Of a stretch of DNA of 64,000 nucleotides, positions 43,954 to 52,519 are shown one piece after another. The stretch covers positions 682,001 to 746,000 of the forward strand of contig NZ_JAHUZB010000001.1 in assembly GCF_019218635.1 (NCBI RefSeq). Direction: 5' to 3'. Position 1 is the first letter of the stretch, and each line of letters opens with the position of its first letter. The stretch is from Enterococcus alishanensis. Its GTDB lineage: Bacteria > Bacillota > Bacilli > Lactobacillales > Enterococcaceae. Under the pieces are notes generated by a model that did no database searches, had not been told where the DNA came from, and was given only the letters and a program-made list of their open reading frames with translations. Both the position numbers and the translations under genes were made by a program.

Positions 43954-45441
43954 ATGGGTGATTTTTTACTAAAAATTTGGACATATTTTGCTACTAACAT
44001 TCTGACGCAACCAGCCTATTTAATTGGTTTTATAGTTTTGCTAGGCTATATCTTACTGCGTAGACCTTTTTATGAGTGTTTGGCTGGTTTTTTAAAGGCT
44101 ACTGTAGGTTATTTTATTTTATCTGTAGGTTCTGGTGGATTGGTTAATAATTTCCGACCGATCCTAGTAGGACTGAAAGATCGATTTAATCTAGACGCGA
44201 TGGTTACCGATCCTTATTTTGGTCAAAATGCTGTTGATGCTGGTTTAATGAAAACATTTGGTCGTACATTTGGTGACGTGATGATTTTATTGCTAATTGC
44301 TTTTATTATGAATATTTTATTGGTACGTTTCCAGAAATTTACAAAGTTAAGAGCAGTATTTACTACCGGAAACGTTCAAATTCAACAGGCGGCTACCGCA
44401 TTTTGGATTTTACTATTTTGTTTCCCTAATTTAGGACGAATAGAAGTTTTGGTTTTTATGGGGCTAATTCTAGGATGTTATTGGGCGGTGGCCTCTAACT
44501 TAACTGTGGGAATTACACAAGAATTGACCGAAGGGGCTGGTTTTGCAGTAGCCCATCAACAAATGTTTGGCATATTTATTTTTGCTAAGTTGGCAGAATT
44601 CATGAAGAAACGTGATAGAAAGAATCATCGGTCAGAAAAAGCTGATAAAAAATTAGAGGATATGGAATTGCCAGGTTTCTTATCAATTTTCAATGAGAAC
44701 ATGGTCGCTACTTCTTTATTAATGTTATTTTTCTTTGGCATTATTTTATTAGTGTTAGGTCAGGATTATTTAGTTCAAGCAGGATTTATGGAACAGGGAC
44801 AAAGTTTTCTATTTTACATTATGACGACCTCTTTGAACTTTGCAGTGTACCTAGCTATTTTACAACTGGGTGTTCGTACTTTCGTTGATGAATTAACACA
44901 ATCGTTCCAAGGAATCTCCAATACAATTCTACCAGGAGCGGTTCCCGGGATTGATGTAGCTGCTACTTTTGGATTTGGTTCGCCCAATGCTGTAACAGTT
45001 GGTTTCTTATTTGGTGCGTTAGGTCAGTTTGTGATGATTGGTTTATTAATTTTATTTAAATCACCAACAATTGTCATTGCTGGTTTCATTCCGTTGTTCT
45101 TTGATAATGCTGTAATTGCTGTTTTTGCAAATAATCGTGGCGGATTTAAAGCTGCATGTATTTTCCCATTTATTTCAGGATTAATTCAAGTAGGAGGATC
45201 TGCTTTATTCGCTACATGGATTGGTTTGTCTAAATTTGGCGGTTATATTGGAATGTTTGACTGGGCAACTGTTTGGCCAGTAATGACTGTAGTGATGAAA
45301 GTTTTAGGTTATGTAGGTGTAGCCGTCGTGGTAATTGGATTGTTGATTATTCCTCAATTACAGTATCGGAAAAATCCAGAAGGCTATTTTATGATTGTAG
45401 ATGATTATGAAGAGTATGCAGAAAAATTTCAAAACAATTAA
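43954..45441 (+). CDS. ulaA: PTS ascorbate-specific EIIC
   Basis: This 495-residue membrane permease (UlaA/SgaT) has about 11 membrane segments. Family motifs such as AYLIGFIVLLGYILLRRP, GYFILSVGSGGL, the HQQMFGIF segment and PGAVPGIDVAATFGFGSPNAVT are present. It takes up L-ascorbate as the 6-phosphate together with UlaB and UlaC. GGGGGAG precedes ATG 43954, 12 bp after ulaC. It is slightly longer than E. coli UlaA (about 465) because of the central charged loop near residues 220-240. Confidence 0.92.
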   Translation: MGDFLLKIWTYFATNILTQPAYLIGFIVLLGYILLRRPFYECLAGFLKATVGYFILSVGSGGLVNNFRPILVGLKDRFNLDAMVTDPYFGQNAVDAGLMKTFGRTFGDVMILLLIAFIMNILLVRFQKFTKLRAVFTTGNVQIQQAATAFWILLFCFPNLGRIEVLVFMGLILGCYWAVASNLTVGITQELTEGAGFAVAHQQMFGIFIFAKLAEFMKKRDRKNHRSEKADKKLEDMELPGFLSIFNENMVATSLLMLFFFGIILLVLGQDYLVQAGFMEQGQSFLFYIMTTSLNFAVYLAILQLGVRTFVDELTQSFQGISNTILPGAVPGIDVAATFGFGSPNAVTVGFLFGALGQFVMIGLLILFKSPTIVIAGFIPLFFDNAVIAVFANNRGGFKAACIFPFISGLIQVGGSALFATWIGLSKFGGYIGMFDWATVWPVMTVVMKVLGYVGVAVVVIGLLIIPQLQYRKNPEGYFMIVDDYEEYAEKFQNN

Positions 45442-45462
45442 TTACTTTAAGGAGGATTTATA

Positions 45463-45762
45463 ATGAGAATTTTAGTATCTTGTGCAAATGGATCTGGAAC
45501 TAGTTTAATGATGATGAGAAGTGTAGAAAAAGCGATGAAAGATTTGGATGTAACTATAACAAAAATTCATCACTGTGCAATTTCGGAAGGTAAAAGCTCA
45601 GCAGGTCAATATGATGTTGTTTTCACTCCTATGAATTTTTTAAGTATGTTTGCTCAAGCGCAAAAAAAAGGAACTACAGTGATAGGTATCAAAAATGTTA
45701 TGTCAGCAAAGGAAATTGGCGAGAAATTTGCTGAGTCTGAAATTTATCAAAAAATGAAATAA
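45463..45762 (+). CDS. ulaB: PTS ascorbate-type EIIB
   Basis: The 99-residue EIIB has phosphocysteine Cys7 in MRILVSCANGSGTSLMMM. It matches UlaB/SgaB in size and in the GQYDVVFTPMNF region. It transfers phosphate from UlaC to ascorbate bound by UlaA. AAGGAGG precedes the ATG. Confidence 0.9.
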   Translation: MRILVSCANGSGTSLMMMRSVEKAMKDLDVTITKIHHCAISEGKSSAGQYDVVFTPMNFLSMFAQAQKKGTTVIGIKNVMSAKEIGEKFAESEIYQKMK

Positions 45763-45777
45763 AAGGGGTTTAATATA

Positions 45778-46416
45778 GTGAGACCAAAATTGCAAATTGC
45801 TCTGGATCATAATGATTTAGAAACTGCTTTGGCTGATATCGTCAAAGTTGGTGATGTTGTCGATATCATTGAGGTAGGAACAATATTATGTTTACAAGAG
45901 GGCCATCGTGCCATTAGTTGTATCCGTAGCCTATTTCCTGAAAAAATAATTATTGCTGATACTAAATGCGCCGATGCAGGAGGAACAGTCGCTAAGAACG
46001 TCGCTGTTGCAGGAGCAGATTTTATGACTGTTATTTGTTGCGCTACTTTACCAACAATGGCAGCTGCTAAGGAAGAAATTAAAGAACTTCAAGTGGAACT
46101 ATATGGGGATTGGACATTTGAACAAGCACAGCAATGGTTAGATTTAGGAATCACGCAGGCAATCTATCATCAAAGTCGTGATGCTTTATTATCAGGTGAA
46201 ACTTGGGGTGAAAAAGATTTAACAAAAGTAAAAAAATTAATTGATATGGGATTCAATGTATCAGTTACTGGTGGGTTGACGGTTGAAACATTGAAATTAT
46301 TTGAAGGTTTGGCAGTCTATAATTTTATTACAGGTCGTGGGATTTCAGCGGCACCTGATCCAGTCAAAGCTGCTGAAGCCTTTAAAGCTGAGATTATACG
46401 AATTTGGGGTGAGTAA
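45778..46416 (+). CDS. ulaD: 3-keto-L-gulonate-6-phosphate decarboxylase
   Basis: The 212-residue orotidine-decarboxylase-superfamily TIM barrel has the KGPDC motif IADTKCADAGG (about 60-70), EVGT and TGRGISAAPDPVKAA near the phosphate site. It converts 3-keto-L-gulonate 6-phosphate to L-xylulose 5-phosphate plus CO2. It uses a GTG start at 45778 after AAAAGGGG. Its stop overlaps the ribosome site of ulaE. Confidence 0.93.
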   Translation: MRPKLQIALDHNDLETALADIVKVGDVVDIIEVGTILCLQEGHRAISCIRSLFPEKIIIADTKCADAGGTVAKNVAVAGADFMTVICCATLPTMAAAKEEIKELQVELYGDWTFEQAQQWLDLGITQAIYHQSRDALLSGETWGEKDLTKVKKLIDMGFNVSVTGGLTVETLKLFEGLAVYNFITGRGISAAPDPVKAAEAFKAEIIRIWGE

Positions 46417-46417
46417 G

Positions 46418-47275
46418 TTGACTCAAATTGGGATATATGAAAAAGCTTTGCCAAAGGATATTTCATGGTCAGAAAGATTTTCGTTAGTTAAGGAATTAGG
46501 ATTTGATTTTATTGAAATGTCAATTGATGAAACAGATGAGCGATTGGCTAGATTAGACTGGTCAACAAAAGAAATAAAAGAACTGAGAGAAGCGATGTTT
46601 AGTTCTGGCGTAAGAATTCATTCAATTTGTTTAAGTGGTCATCGTAGGTTTCCTTTTGGTTCTAGTCAAGTTGAAGTGCGTAAAAAAGCCATCGAAATAA
46701 TAGATCAGGCGATTAAACTGGCTGATCAATTGAGCATTAAAGTGATCCAAATTGCAGGCTACGATGTTTACTATGAGGACAAGTCAATGAGTTCTAGAGA
46801 AGCATTTATTACTGGTTTAAAAGAAAGTGTTCGCAAAGCTGCACAGTATGGTGTTATTTTGTCAATCGAGATTATGGACGATCCATTTTTAAATTCAATT
46901 ACTAAGTTTATTGAAATAAAAAAACAAATTCATTCGCCATATCTTCAAGTTTATCCGGATTTGGGAAATTTATCTGCTTGGCCGGAGAATAATCCTGCTT
47001 ATGAATTAGAGTCAGGTATTGACTATATAACATCAGTCCATTTAAAAGATACCTATTCAGTTACTAAAGATTTTCCGGGTCAATTTAGAGATGTTCCTTT
47101 CGGTGAAGGGTGTGTTGATTTTTTAGGTCTCCTAAAGACATTAAACAGGTTGGATTTTCCTGGTCCATTCTTGATTGAAATGTGGAGTGAAAATAGTTCA
47201 AACTATCAACAAGAAATTCAGTCAGCAAAAACGTATTTGTATCCGAAGTTATTGGAGGCGGGTTACGATGTTTAA
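46418..47275 (+). CDS. ulaE: L-ribulose/L-xylulose-5-phosphate 3-epimerase
   Basis: The 285-residue xylose-isomerase-like TIM barrel is the UlaE/SgaU type that converts L-xylulose 5-phosphate to L-ribulose 5-phosphate. Conserved segments are FDFIEMSIDETDERLARLDWS, SICLSGHRRFPFGS, IQIAGYDVYYE, YPDLGNLSAW and HLKDT. TTG 46418 is the start, with GGGGTGAG just upstream and two bases after the ulaD stop. A longer reading from 46301 would overlap ulaD by more than 100 bp and is rejected. The end overlaps ulaF by 8 bases. Confidence 0.9.
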   Translation: MTQIGIYEKALPKDISWSERFSLVKELGFDFIEMSIDETDERLARLDWSTKEIKELREAMFSSGVRIHSICLSGHRRFPFGSSQVEVRKKAIEIIDQAIKLADQLSIKVIQIAGYDVYYEDKSMSSREAFITGLKESVRKAAQYGVILSIEIMDDPFLNSITKFIEIKKQIHSPYLQVYPDLGNLSAWPENNPAYELESGIDYITSVHLKDTYSVTKDFPGQFRDVPFGEGCVDFLGLLKTLNRLDFPGPFLIEMWSENSSNYQQEIQSAKTYLYPKLLEAGYDV

Positions 47276-47978
47276 AGAAGTCATTGAAGAAATGAAACAG
47301 CGAGTTTATCAAGCCAATATGCAGTTGCCGCAATTAGGATTAGTGAAGTTAACTTGGGGAAATGTTAGTGAGATTAACCGTGAAGCTGGCGTCATTGTCA
47401 TTAAACCAAGTGGTGTAAATTATAAAGATATGACACCTGAAAAAATGGTGGTCACAGATTTAAAGGGAAACGTTGTTGAAGGAGAAAAATTAAGACCCTC
47501 ATCAGACTTAGCTACACATGTTGTATTGTATGAACAAATGCCAGATGTTCAAGCAATTGTTCATACACATTCCACCAACGCGGTGATGTGGGCACAAGCT
47601 GGTCGCGATCTGCCTTCCTATGGAACGACCCATGCTGATGCATTTTTTGGGTCAGTACCTTGTACACGACAGCTGACCAATGAAGAGGTAATCAATCAAT
47701 ATGAAGAAAACACAGGGAAAGTGATCGTAGAAACTTTTCGTGAACGAAATATTCAACCCACAGAGGTTCCAGGAGTACTCGTTTATGGTCATGGGCCTTT
47801 TACTTGGGGAGATACCCCCAAAAAAGCAGTGGAAAATAGCTTGATTCTTGATGAAATTTGTGTGATGGCTAGAGAGACTGAACAAATCAATCATAAAATC
47901 TCTGCAATTCCACAATATTTATTGAATAAACATTATTTTCGCAAACACGGAGATACAGCCTATTATGGGCAAAGTTAA
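47268..47978 (+). CDS. ulaF: L-ribulose-5-phosphate 4-epimerase
   Basis: The 236-residue class II aldolase-fold epimerase (AraD/UlaF) has zinc-ligand histidines in VHTHSTNAVMWAQ (about 96-98) and the C-terminal YGHGPFTWG, plus GNVSEINREAG and KPSGV substrate segments. It makes D-xylulose 5-phosphate and closes the ascorbate pathway into the pentose phosphate pathway. ATG 47268 with TTGGAGGCGG upstream overlaps the ulaE end by 8 bases, so it is coupled; an earlier reading from 47175 is rejected. The operon terminator follows at 48034. Confidence 0.93.
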   Translation: MFKEVIEEMKQRVYQANMQLPQLGLVKLTWGNVSEINREAGVIVIKPSGVNYKDMTPEKMVVTDLKGNVVEGEKLRPSSDLATHVVLYEQMPDVQAIVHTHSTNAVMWAQAGRDLPSYGTTHADAFFGSVPCTRQLTNEEVINQYEENTGKVIVETFRERNIQPTEVPGVLVYGHGPFTWGDTPKKAVENSLILDEICVMARETEQINHKISAIPQYLLNKHYFRKHGDTAYYGQS

Positions 47979-48033
47979 ATAAAATGCGGTAGACAAAATT
48001 TTTATTTTTGCTTCAGCTTGTAGACGAAGAAGG

Positions 48034-48069
48034 TTCCACACTCAAAAAATCGAGTGTGGAATTTTTTTA
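48034..48069 (+). terminator. Terminator of the ula operon
   Basis: A perfect TTCCACACTC/GAGTGTGGAA stem with an 8-nt loop is followed by seven T. Confidence 0.9.
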
Positions 48070-48579
48070 TTTGAATGATTTTGAAGTTGCGTGACTAACT
48101 ATTTCTAATTCATTACAGGTAAATTCAAACTTCGTTTGCATTGCCCTTTCTTATAATCTTGATGCGTTCTTTGAGATCAGTAATAAAAAGCGAGAGTTAA
48201 GAAGAAATATGTAAGATTTCTTTTGGGATTAAAATGGTTACTTAGAAATTTTGAAGATATTAAAACATTTTTCTTTTTGCTAAAAGAATGACTGATTTTG
48301 AAAAGGGTACGCTACGAAAATTTTTACTCATTTTAATATTTGTTAGAGGTTGGCAATCAGATAAATTCATACATAAGAAAACAATTTAGAAGGCCATAGT
48401 TGATATAAGATGTCTTCAGGTGATAATTAGAAGTTCGTAAGGGTGGTAAGAATTTTCATAATTGATTGTTTAACATTATTTCTAGTCTTCTAAGAACTAG
48501 ACTAGAATTCTTTGTCTAAAGTATATGACCATTTTTTCATGATGTCGCTAAATATAAAGTTGTATTTTTTAATATAACG

Positions 48580-48608
48580 TTGACTTAAATAATACAATGT
48601 TGTATTAT
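48580..48608 (+). promoter_or_regulatory. Promoter with embedded palindromic (GntR-type) operator
   Basis: TTGACT (48580-48585), a 17-bp spacer and TATTAT (48603-48608). The palindrome ATAATACAATGTTGTATTAT (48589-48608, 9-bp perfect arms) covers the spacer and the -10, so a bound repressor would exclude RNA polymerase. A copy with 16 of 20 identical bases precedes the GntR gene at 51491. Confidence 0.7.
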
Positions 48609-48612
48609 CGTT

Positions 48613-48627
48613 TTGGAAACGTTTCAA
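48613..48627. promoter_or_regulatory. LacI/CcpA-type palindrome
   Basis: TTGGAAACGTTTCAA contains the perfect GAAACGTTTC palindrome centred on CG, the usual core of LacI-family and cre sites. It is one base shorter on its right arm than the cre consensus. It lies just downstream of the promoter, a blocking position. Confidence 0.5.
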
Positions 48628-48651
48628 TACAATAGAGAAAGAGTGATTATT

Positions 48652-49572
48652 ATGAATAAAAAATCCGTAATTATCAGTACAGACCCAGGAATTGATGATG
48701 CTGTTGCAATCGCATTGGCACTTTTTAGTGAACAATTAGAAGTAAAGTTAATTTGTCCTATTTTTGGAAATGTAAGTTTAGAGAACACAAAATTAAATAC
48801 TGAAAAATTACTTACGCTTTACAAAAAATCCCCCCGCATTGTATTAGGTAGTCACAAACCGTTATTAAGAAAATCAATTAATGCTAGCAATGTTCACGGA
48901 AAGTCTGGAATGGATGGTTATTCTTTTACTGCTTCAAATATTTTAGTAGATGAAACTATAACTGCGGCAGCAGCTATGCATGAAGTCGTTAATCAGTCAG
49001 ATGATAAAACGACAATTATTGGGATTGGCCCATTGACAGATATTGCATTGTATATTCATTTATATCCACAAGATTTTAAGAAAATTGAAAAAATTGTTGT
49101 TATGGGTGGAAGTTTAGGTCGAGGAAATTACGGTGTTTTATCTGAATTTAATTTTGCAGCTGATCCCGAAGCTGCCAAAATAGTTTTTGATAGCGGTATC
49201 CCAATTCAAGTAGCACCTATGGAAGTTGGTCGTCAAGCCAAGGTGATGCCTGAAGTATCTGAAAAGATAAAAAAACTTGGTGCAATAGGTGATATGTTCT
49301 ATCAATTATTTTCAAAATATCGAGGCGGTAGTTTTGCCACAGGATTGAGCATGTACGATGCTTTAGCAATCGGATTGGTTTTAAATCCAACGATGTTTGA
49401 TATTGTTTCAACAAGAGTGGAAATAGAAACAACTGGTTTGTTAACTGCCGGAGCTTCATTGATTGACCTTAAGGGTTATCTTGATCTTCCTGCAAATGCC
49501 GAAGTAGCTGTCAGTGTAGATCCAAAACAATTTGAAGAGTGGTTTATCGAGGCTATTGCTAAAACTATATAA
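48652..49572 (+). CDS. Inosine-uridine-preferring nucleoside hydrolase family protein
   Basis: The 306-residue protein has the calcium-binding ISTDPGIDDAVAIALAL motif (DxGxDD, about 9-16) and the family segments VHGKSGMDG, IIGIGPLTDIALYI, MGGSLGRGNYG and FNFAADPEAAKIVFDSG. It cleaves the N-glycosidic bond of nucleosides to base and ribose, though some members act on other N-ribosides. It leads a four-gene unit with a DcuC-family carrier, a GNAT and a GntR regulator. ATG 48652 lies in a weak AAAGAGTGA context; an earlier TTG at 48613 overlaps the palindrome and is rejected. Confidence 0.85.
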   Translation: MNKKSVIISTDPGIDDAVAIALALFSEQLEVKLICPIFGNVSLENTKLNTEKLLTLYKKSPRIVLGSHKPLLRKSINASNVHGKSGMDGYSFTASNILVDETITAAAAMHEVVNQSDDKTTIIGIGPLTDIALYIHLYPQDFKKIEKIVVMGGSLGRGNYGVLSEFNFAADPEAAKIVFDSGIPIQVAPMEVGRQAKVMPEVSEKIKKLGAIGDMFYQLFSKYRGGSFATGLSMYDALAIGLVLNPTMFDIVSTRVEIETTGLLTAGASLIDLKGYLDLPANAEVAVSVDPKQFEEWFIEAIAKTI

Positions 49573-49593
49573 AGAAAGAGTGGTTGAAATAGT

Positions 49594-51000
49594 ATGAATG
49601 TTTTATTAACTTGTATTGTTGGTATATTAGCAGTTGGAATTCTTGTTTATATGTTATTGAAGAAAAATGATATTAAGATGACCCTATTATTTTTAGGTGT
49701 TGTTCTTATGTATATTGCACTTTTAATGGGCAGAAAACTTGAAGTAAGTGATCCTACAGGTGCATTATTACTCGATCCGTTCCAAGTAATTGTTGATCAA
49801 TTTACAAATACATTGGTTGGACCTGGTTTTGTTATATTAATTTTAGGTGGATACAGTGCCTATATGAATCATATTGGTGCTAACAAAGTAACTGTACAAG
49901 CATTGACCAAACCAATCGCAAAAATTAAATCAATCTATATTTTGATTCCAATAGTTTTTTTAATTGGTAATTTGTTGTCTCTTGTTATTCCAAGTGCTTC
50001 TAATTTAGCTATTATATTGTTAGCAACACTTTATCCAGTTTTGCGTACAGCAGGTATGTCTCGCCTCAGCGCCGCGGCGATTATTGGAACTTCGGCTACT
50101 ATTGTCCCAACACCTTTAGGTTCCGACAATGTGGCAATTGCCTCTTTGCTAAATGTAAACGTTACAGACTATGTTTTTAAAAGCCATGCACTCGTTTCAA
50201 TTCCTACTTTACTAGCGATCGCTATTGTTCATTATTTTTGGCAGAAGCATGAGGATACTAAGCAGCATGAAACATTGAGTTATGAAGAGGAAATAGCTGA
50301 AAATGATGGAAGTGAAGCAAAGGTGGATACCGAAACTTCTTATTCAGGATTACAAGCATTTGTTTATGGTACATTACCTCTTCTTCCTATTATTTTATTG
50401 TTGATTGTCTTTGTTTTGAATATATTCCTTGGAACTACTTTAAATATCAGTGTTCAAGTTGTTAGTTTGATCAGTTTTATCATTGCCGTTTTAGTTGAAT
50501 TTGCGACTCATCATTCGATTAGTTCTGTATTAAAAGAAACAAGTTACTTTTTTGACGGTATGGGAAGTGTCATGAGTATTGTCGCCTTATTAGTTTCTGC
50601 GCAGGTATTTGTTCAAGGACTTACTTCTATAGGGATTATCGAATTAGTTCAAAAAACGATGGAAAATATTAATGGTGCAGGTATTCTTCTTCCAGTTATT
50701 ATGGTTGTTTTCACAGCAGTTATTGTATTATTAAGTGGAAGTGGGACAGCATTACTTTTTGCCATGATTCCTTTGATGATTCCGCTTTCTAAAGCTGCAG
50801 GCATAGATCCGATTGCTTTATCAATCCCTATGCAACTTTCTGGGAATTTACTAAGAGCTGTGTCACCAGTTGCAGCTGTTGTCCTAATTGTTGCTGGTAC
50901 AACGAAACTATCTCCTATGCAAATCGTTCGTAGAACATCTGTGCCAATGATATTTGGGGTTGTCCTTTCACTAGTCTTATCGCTAATACTATTTCAATAG
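49594..51000 (+). CDS. DcuC-family anion/C4-dicarboxylate-type transporter
   Basis: This 468-residue membrane protein has about 12 membrane segments in two halves separated by a charged loop (about 210-245). Typical DcuC features include PSASNLAIILLATLYPVL and TIVPTPLGSDNVAIA in the first half and LLSGSGTALLFAMIPL with GNLLRAVSPVAAVVLIVAG in the second. DcuC exports succinate or exchanges C4-dicarboxylates, but here it sits between a nucleoside hydrolase and an acetyltransferase. It may therefore move a different anion, or nucleosides or bases, which cannot be decided from sequence. It follows the hydrolase by 21 bp. Confidence 0.78.
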   Translation: MNVLLTCIVGILAVGILVYMLLKKNDIKMTLLFLGVVLMYIALLMGRKLEVSDPTGALLLDPFQVIVDQFTNTLVGPGFVILILGGYSAYMNHIGANKVTVQALTKPIAKIKSIYILIPIVFLIGNLLSLVIPSASNLAIILLATLYPVLRTAGMSRLSAAAIIGTSATIVPTPLGSDNVAIASLLNVNVTDYVFKSHALVSIPTLLAIAIVHYFWQKHEDTKQHETLSYEEEIAENDGSEAKVDTETSYSGLQAFVYGTLPLLPIILLLIVFVLNIFLGTTLNISVQVVSLISFIIAVLVEFATHHSISSVLKETSYFFDGMGSVMSIVALLVSAQVFVQGLTSIGIIELVQKTMENINGAGILLPVIMVVFTAVIVLLSGSGTALLFAMIPLMIPLSKAAGIDPIALSIPMQLSGNLLRAVSPVAAVVLIVAGTTKLSPMQIVRRTSVPMIFGVVLSLVLSLILFQ

Positions 51001-51005
51001 TTGGT

Positions 51006-51485
51006 ATGAATTATCTTAAACGAATTGCTGTCTCTAGTGACTATTCAAATATTCTAAAATTAATCAATAACGGAAAAGAACAGATGAAATCTGCTGGAAT
51101 TACTCAATGGAATGATTCCTATCCCAGTAAGGAAATTATTTGGCAAGACATCATTAAAAAGGAATTGAGACTTTATGGAGATCATTACGAGGCTAGTGTG
51201 ACTGTTTCAAAACATGAGCGTACTATCTTTATTCAACGGTTAGTCGTTCATTCTCAGCATCAACGAAGTGGCATTGCGCGATTTATTCTGACCGATATTA
51301 TTAGACAAGAAAAGGTAAATTCCGAGGTTGATCAACTTAAAATAAGTACGAACCATTCGAATATTCCTGTTCAAAAACTTTTGACTAGTCTCAATTTTAT
51401 TCCTTGCAGAAAATACCTCATACCTAATCGTGAACAATTTGGAGACTTTATTGAATTTATTTATCCGCTAAGAATTTTCAAATAA
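51006..51485 (+). CDS. GNAT-family N-acetyltransferase
   Basis: The 159-residue protein has the GNAT acetyl-CoA motif in IQRLVVHSQHQRSGIARFILTDI (Q/RxxGxG/A type, about 78-100) and a short C-terminal strand. It follows the DcuC-family gene by 5 bp, so it is in the same operon. The acceptor substrate is unknown; acetylation of a base, amino-sugar or amine released by the hydrolase would fit the context, but this is only inference. Confidence 0.75.
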   Translation: MNYLKRIAVSSDYSNILKLINNGKEQMKSAGITQWNDSYPSKEIIWQDIIKKELRLYGDHYEASVTVSKHERTIFIQRLVVHSQHQRSGIARFILTDIIRQEKVNSEVDQLKISTNHSNIPVQKLLTSLNFIPCRKYLIPNREQFGDFIEFIYPLRIFK

Positions 51486-51490
51486 AGATT

Positions 51491-51510
51491 ATGATACAAT
51501 GTTATTATAT
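51491..51510 (+). promoter_or_regulatory. Second copy of the GntR-type operator upstream of gntR
   Basis: ATGATACAATGTTATTATAT is identical to the operator at 48589-48608 at 16 of 20 positions, 12 of the first 13. It lies just 5 bp after the GNAT stop codon and 20 bp before the GntR start. An autoregulated internal promoter is likely, with TATGAT at 51490. Confidence 0.55.
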
Positions 51511-51530
51511 TTATTTTACGAGGAATGAGG

Positions 51531-52265
51531 ATGAAGATGCATCGTACACCAAAATATGTCCAAGTTTACAATCAAATTTTATTGATGATCAAACGGTCAC
51601 AATTTGCACCTGGTTCAAAATTACCTTCAGAAGAAAAGCTGACAAACGATTTTAATGTTAGTCGAGTGACTTTGAGAACTGCTTTATCTCTTTTAAAAGA
51701 AGACGGTGTTATCAGCAGTATTCATGGTCAAGGTCATTTTGTTACTATGACAGAAACACAAAAAAATGATCAAGGAATTCGCGTGTTAAGATGTCCAATT
51801 TTAGATAGTTTGACAATTCCAATTGAAGAAATCACTCATAAAGATGCTTACTATTTTAAAAACCCCAGCAGTGTTTTTACAGATAAGCTATTTGGCGTCA
51901 AGGATATTTCTTACTTCACTTTAAATATTTGGTATAAAATCAATCAGTTGAATGTCGCAAACATTTTCTCGATTTTGTTGCCTGAAACAATTGAAAAATT
52001 TAATTTAGATTTGGAAGATGAAGAGCAAATTGTCCAATTTTTAGAAGAAGATATATATCGTGAAGTCGCTAACTCAAAATTAACAATTAGTATTTCTTCA
52101 AGAGAACCTGATAGTTTTAGACGTGAATTTTCTGAGGAAGATAAGTTAGTTCTAATGACTGAAAATCTCTATTCTATGAATGGGAAAGTTTTAGCACAAA
52201 ATAAGTACTATATTTCTGATAATTTTTTCAGAACTTCATTAGTTCGTTATCAATCGAACCAGTAA
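51531..52265 (+). CDS. GntR-family (HutC-type) regulator
   Basis: The protein is about 244 residues, with an N-terminal winged HTH (about 5-70, SKLPSEEKLTNDFNVSRVTLRTALSLLKEDGVI and GQGHFV) and a UTRA ligand-binding domain (about 95-240), the HutC subfamily. It is the last gene of the nucleoside hydrolase unit and probably represses it through the two similar palindromes at 48589 and 51491. Three ATG codons (51525, 51531, 51537) are in frame. The first is too close to the ribosome site GAGG at 51519-51522; 51531 or 51537 is more likely. A strong terminator follows at 52358. Confidence 0.82.
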   Translation: MKMHRTPKYVQVYNQILLMIKRSQFAPGSKLPSEEKLTNDFNVSRVTLRTALSLLKEDGVISSIHGQGHFVTMTETQKNDQGIRVLRCPILDSLTIPIEEITHKDAYYFKNPSSVFTDKLFGVKDISYFTLNIWYKINQLNVANIFSILLPETIEKFNLDLEDEEQIVQFLEEDIYREVANSKLTISISSREPDSFRREFSEEDKLVLMTENLYSMNGKVLAQNKYYISDNFFRTSLVRYQSNQ

Positions 52266-52357
52266 AATAGGTACCTCATAAATGTGAGGCTTAGTTATAA
52301 GTTATCACCGATAAACATAATTATCCGTTTTAACAGCAGTTATGATCAACTTAATAA

Positions 52358-52407
52358 ACAGTGAAATGAACGATTTAGATTTGATCGTTATTTCACTGTT
52401 TTTTTAA
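52358..52407 (+). terminator. Rho-independent terminator after gntR
   Basis: AAACAGTGAAAT-AACGAT and ATCGTT-TTTCACTGTTT form a long stem of about 18 bp with a small bulge, followed by a T-run. It separates the nucleoside operon from the Tm-1-like locus. Confidence 0.88.
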
Positions 52408-52519
52408 TATATATAACATTTCTGTAAAAAGTAGTAACTAAAATAAAATGGATTTTTTCTTTAGAGAAAGCTAAAATTTACTATAAATTAAAAAAGATTT
52501 ATTAAACTGAGAGGTAGAA

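Larger units (their letters stand above)
47979..48651. other. Intergenic region: ula terminator, then promoter/operator of the nucleoside operon
   Basis: About 670 bp. It starts with the ula terminator (48034-48069). The middle 400 bp are AT-rich with only a TTCTAGTCT/AGACTAGAA hairpin near 48480-48508. The 3' end has a consensus promoter overlapped by a perfect palindrome (48580-48608) and a LacI/cre-type palindrome (48613-48627). No gene was recognised in it. Confidence 0.5.

Noticed and set aside
46301-46417. Upstream extension of ulaE
   Set aside because: It overlaps ulaD by over 100 bp; TTG 46418 has GGGGTGAG directly upstream and gives the family length.
48502-48735. Minus-strand ORF of 77 codons over the nucleoside operon promoter
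   Set aside because: It is antisense to a consensus promoter and the start of the hydrolase gene, with no recognisable domain.
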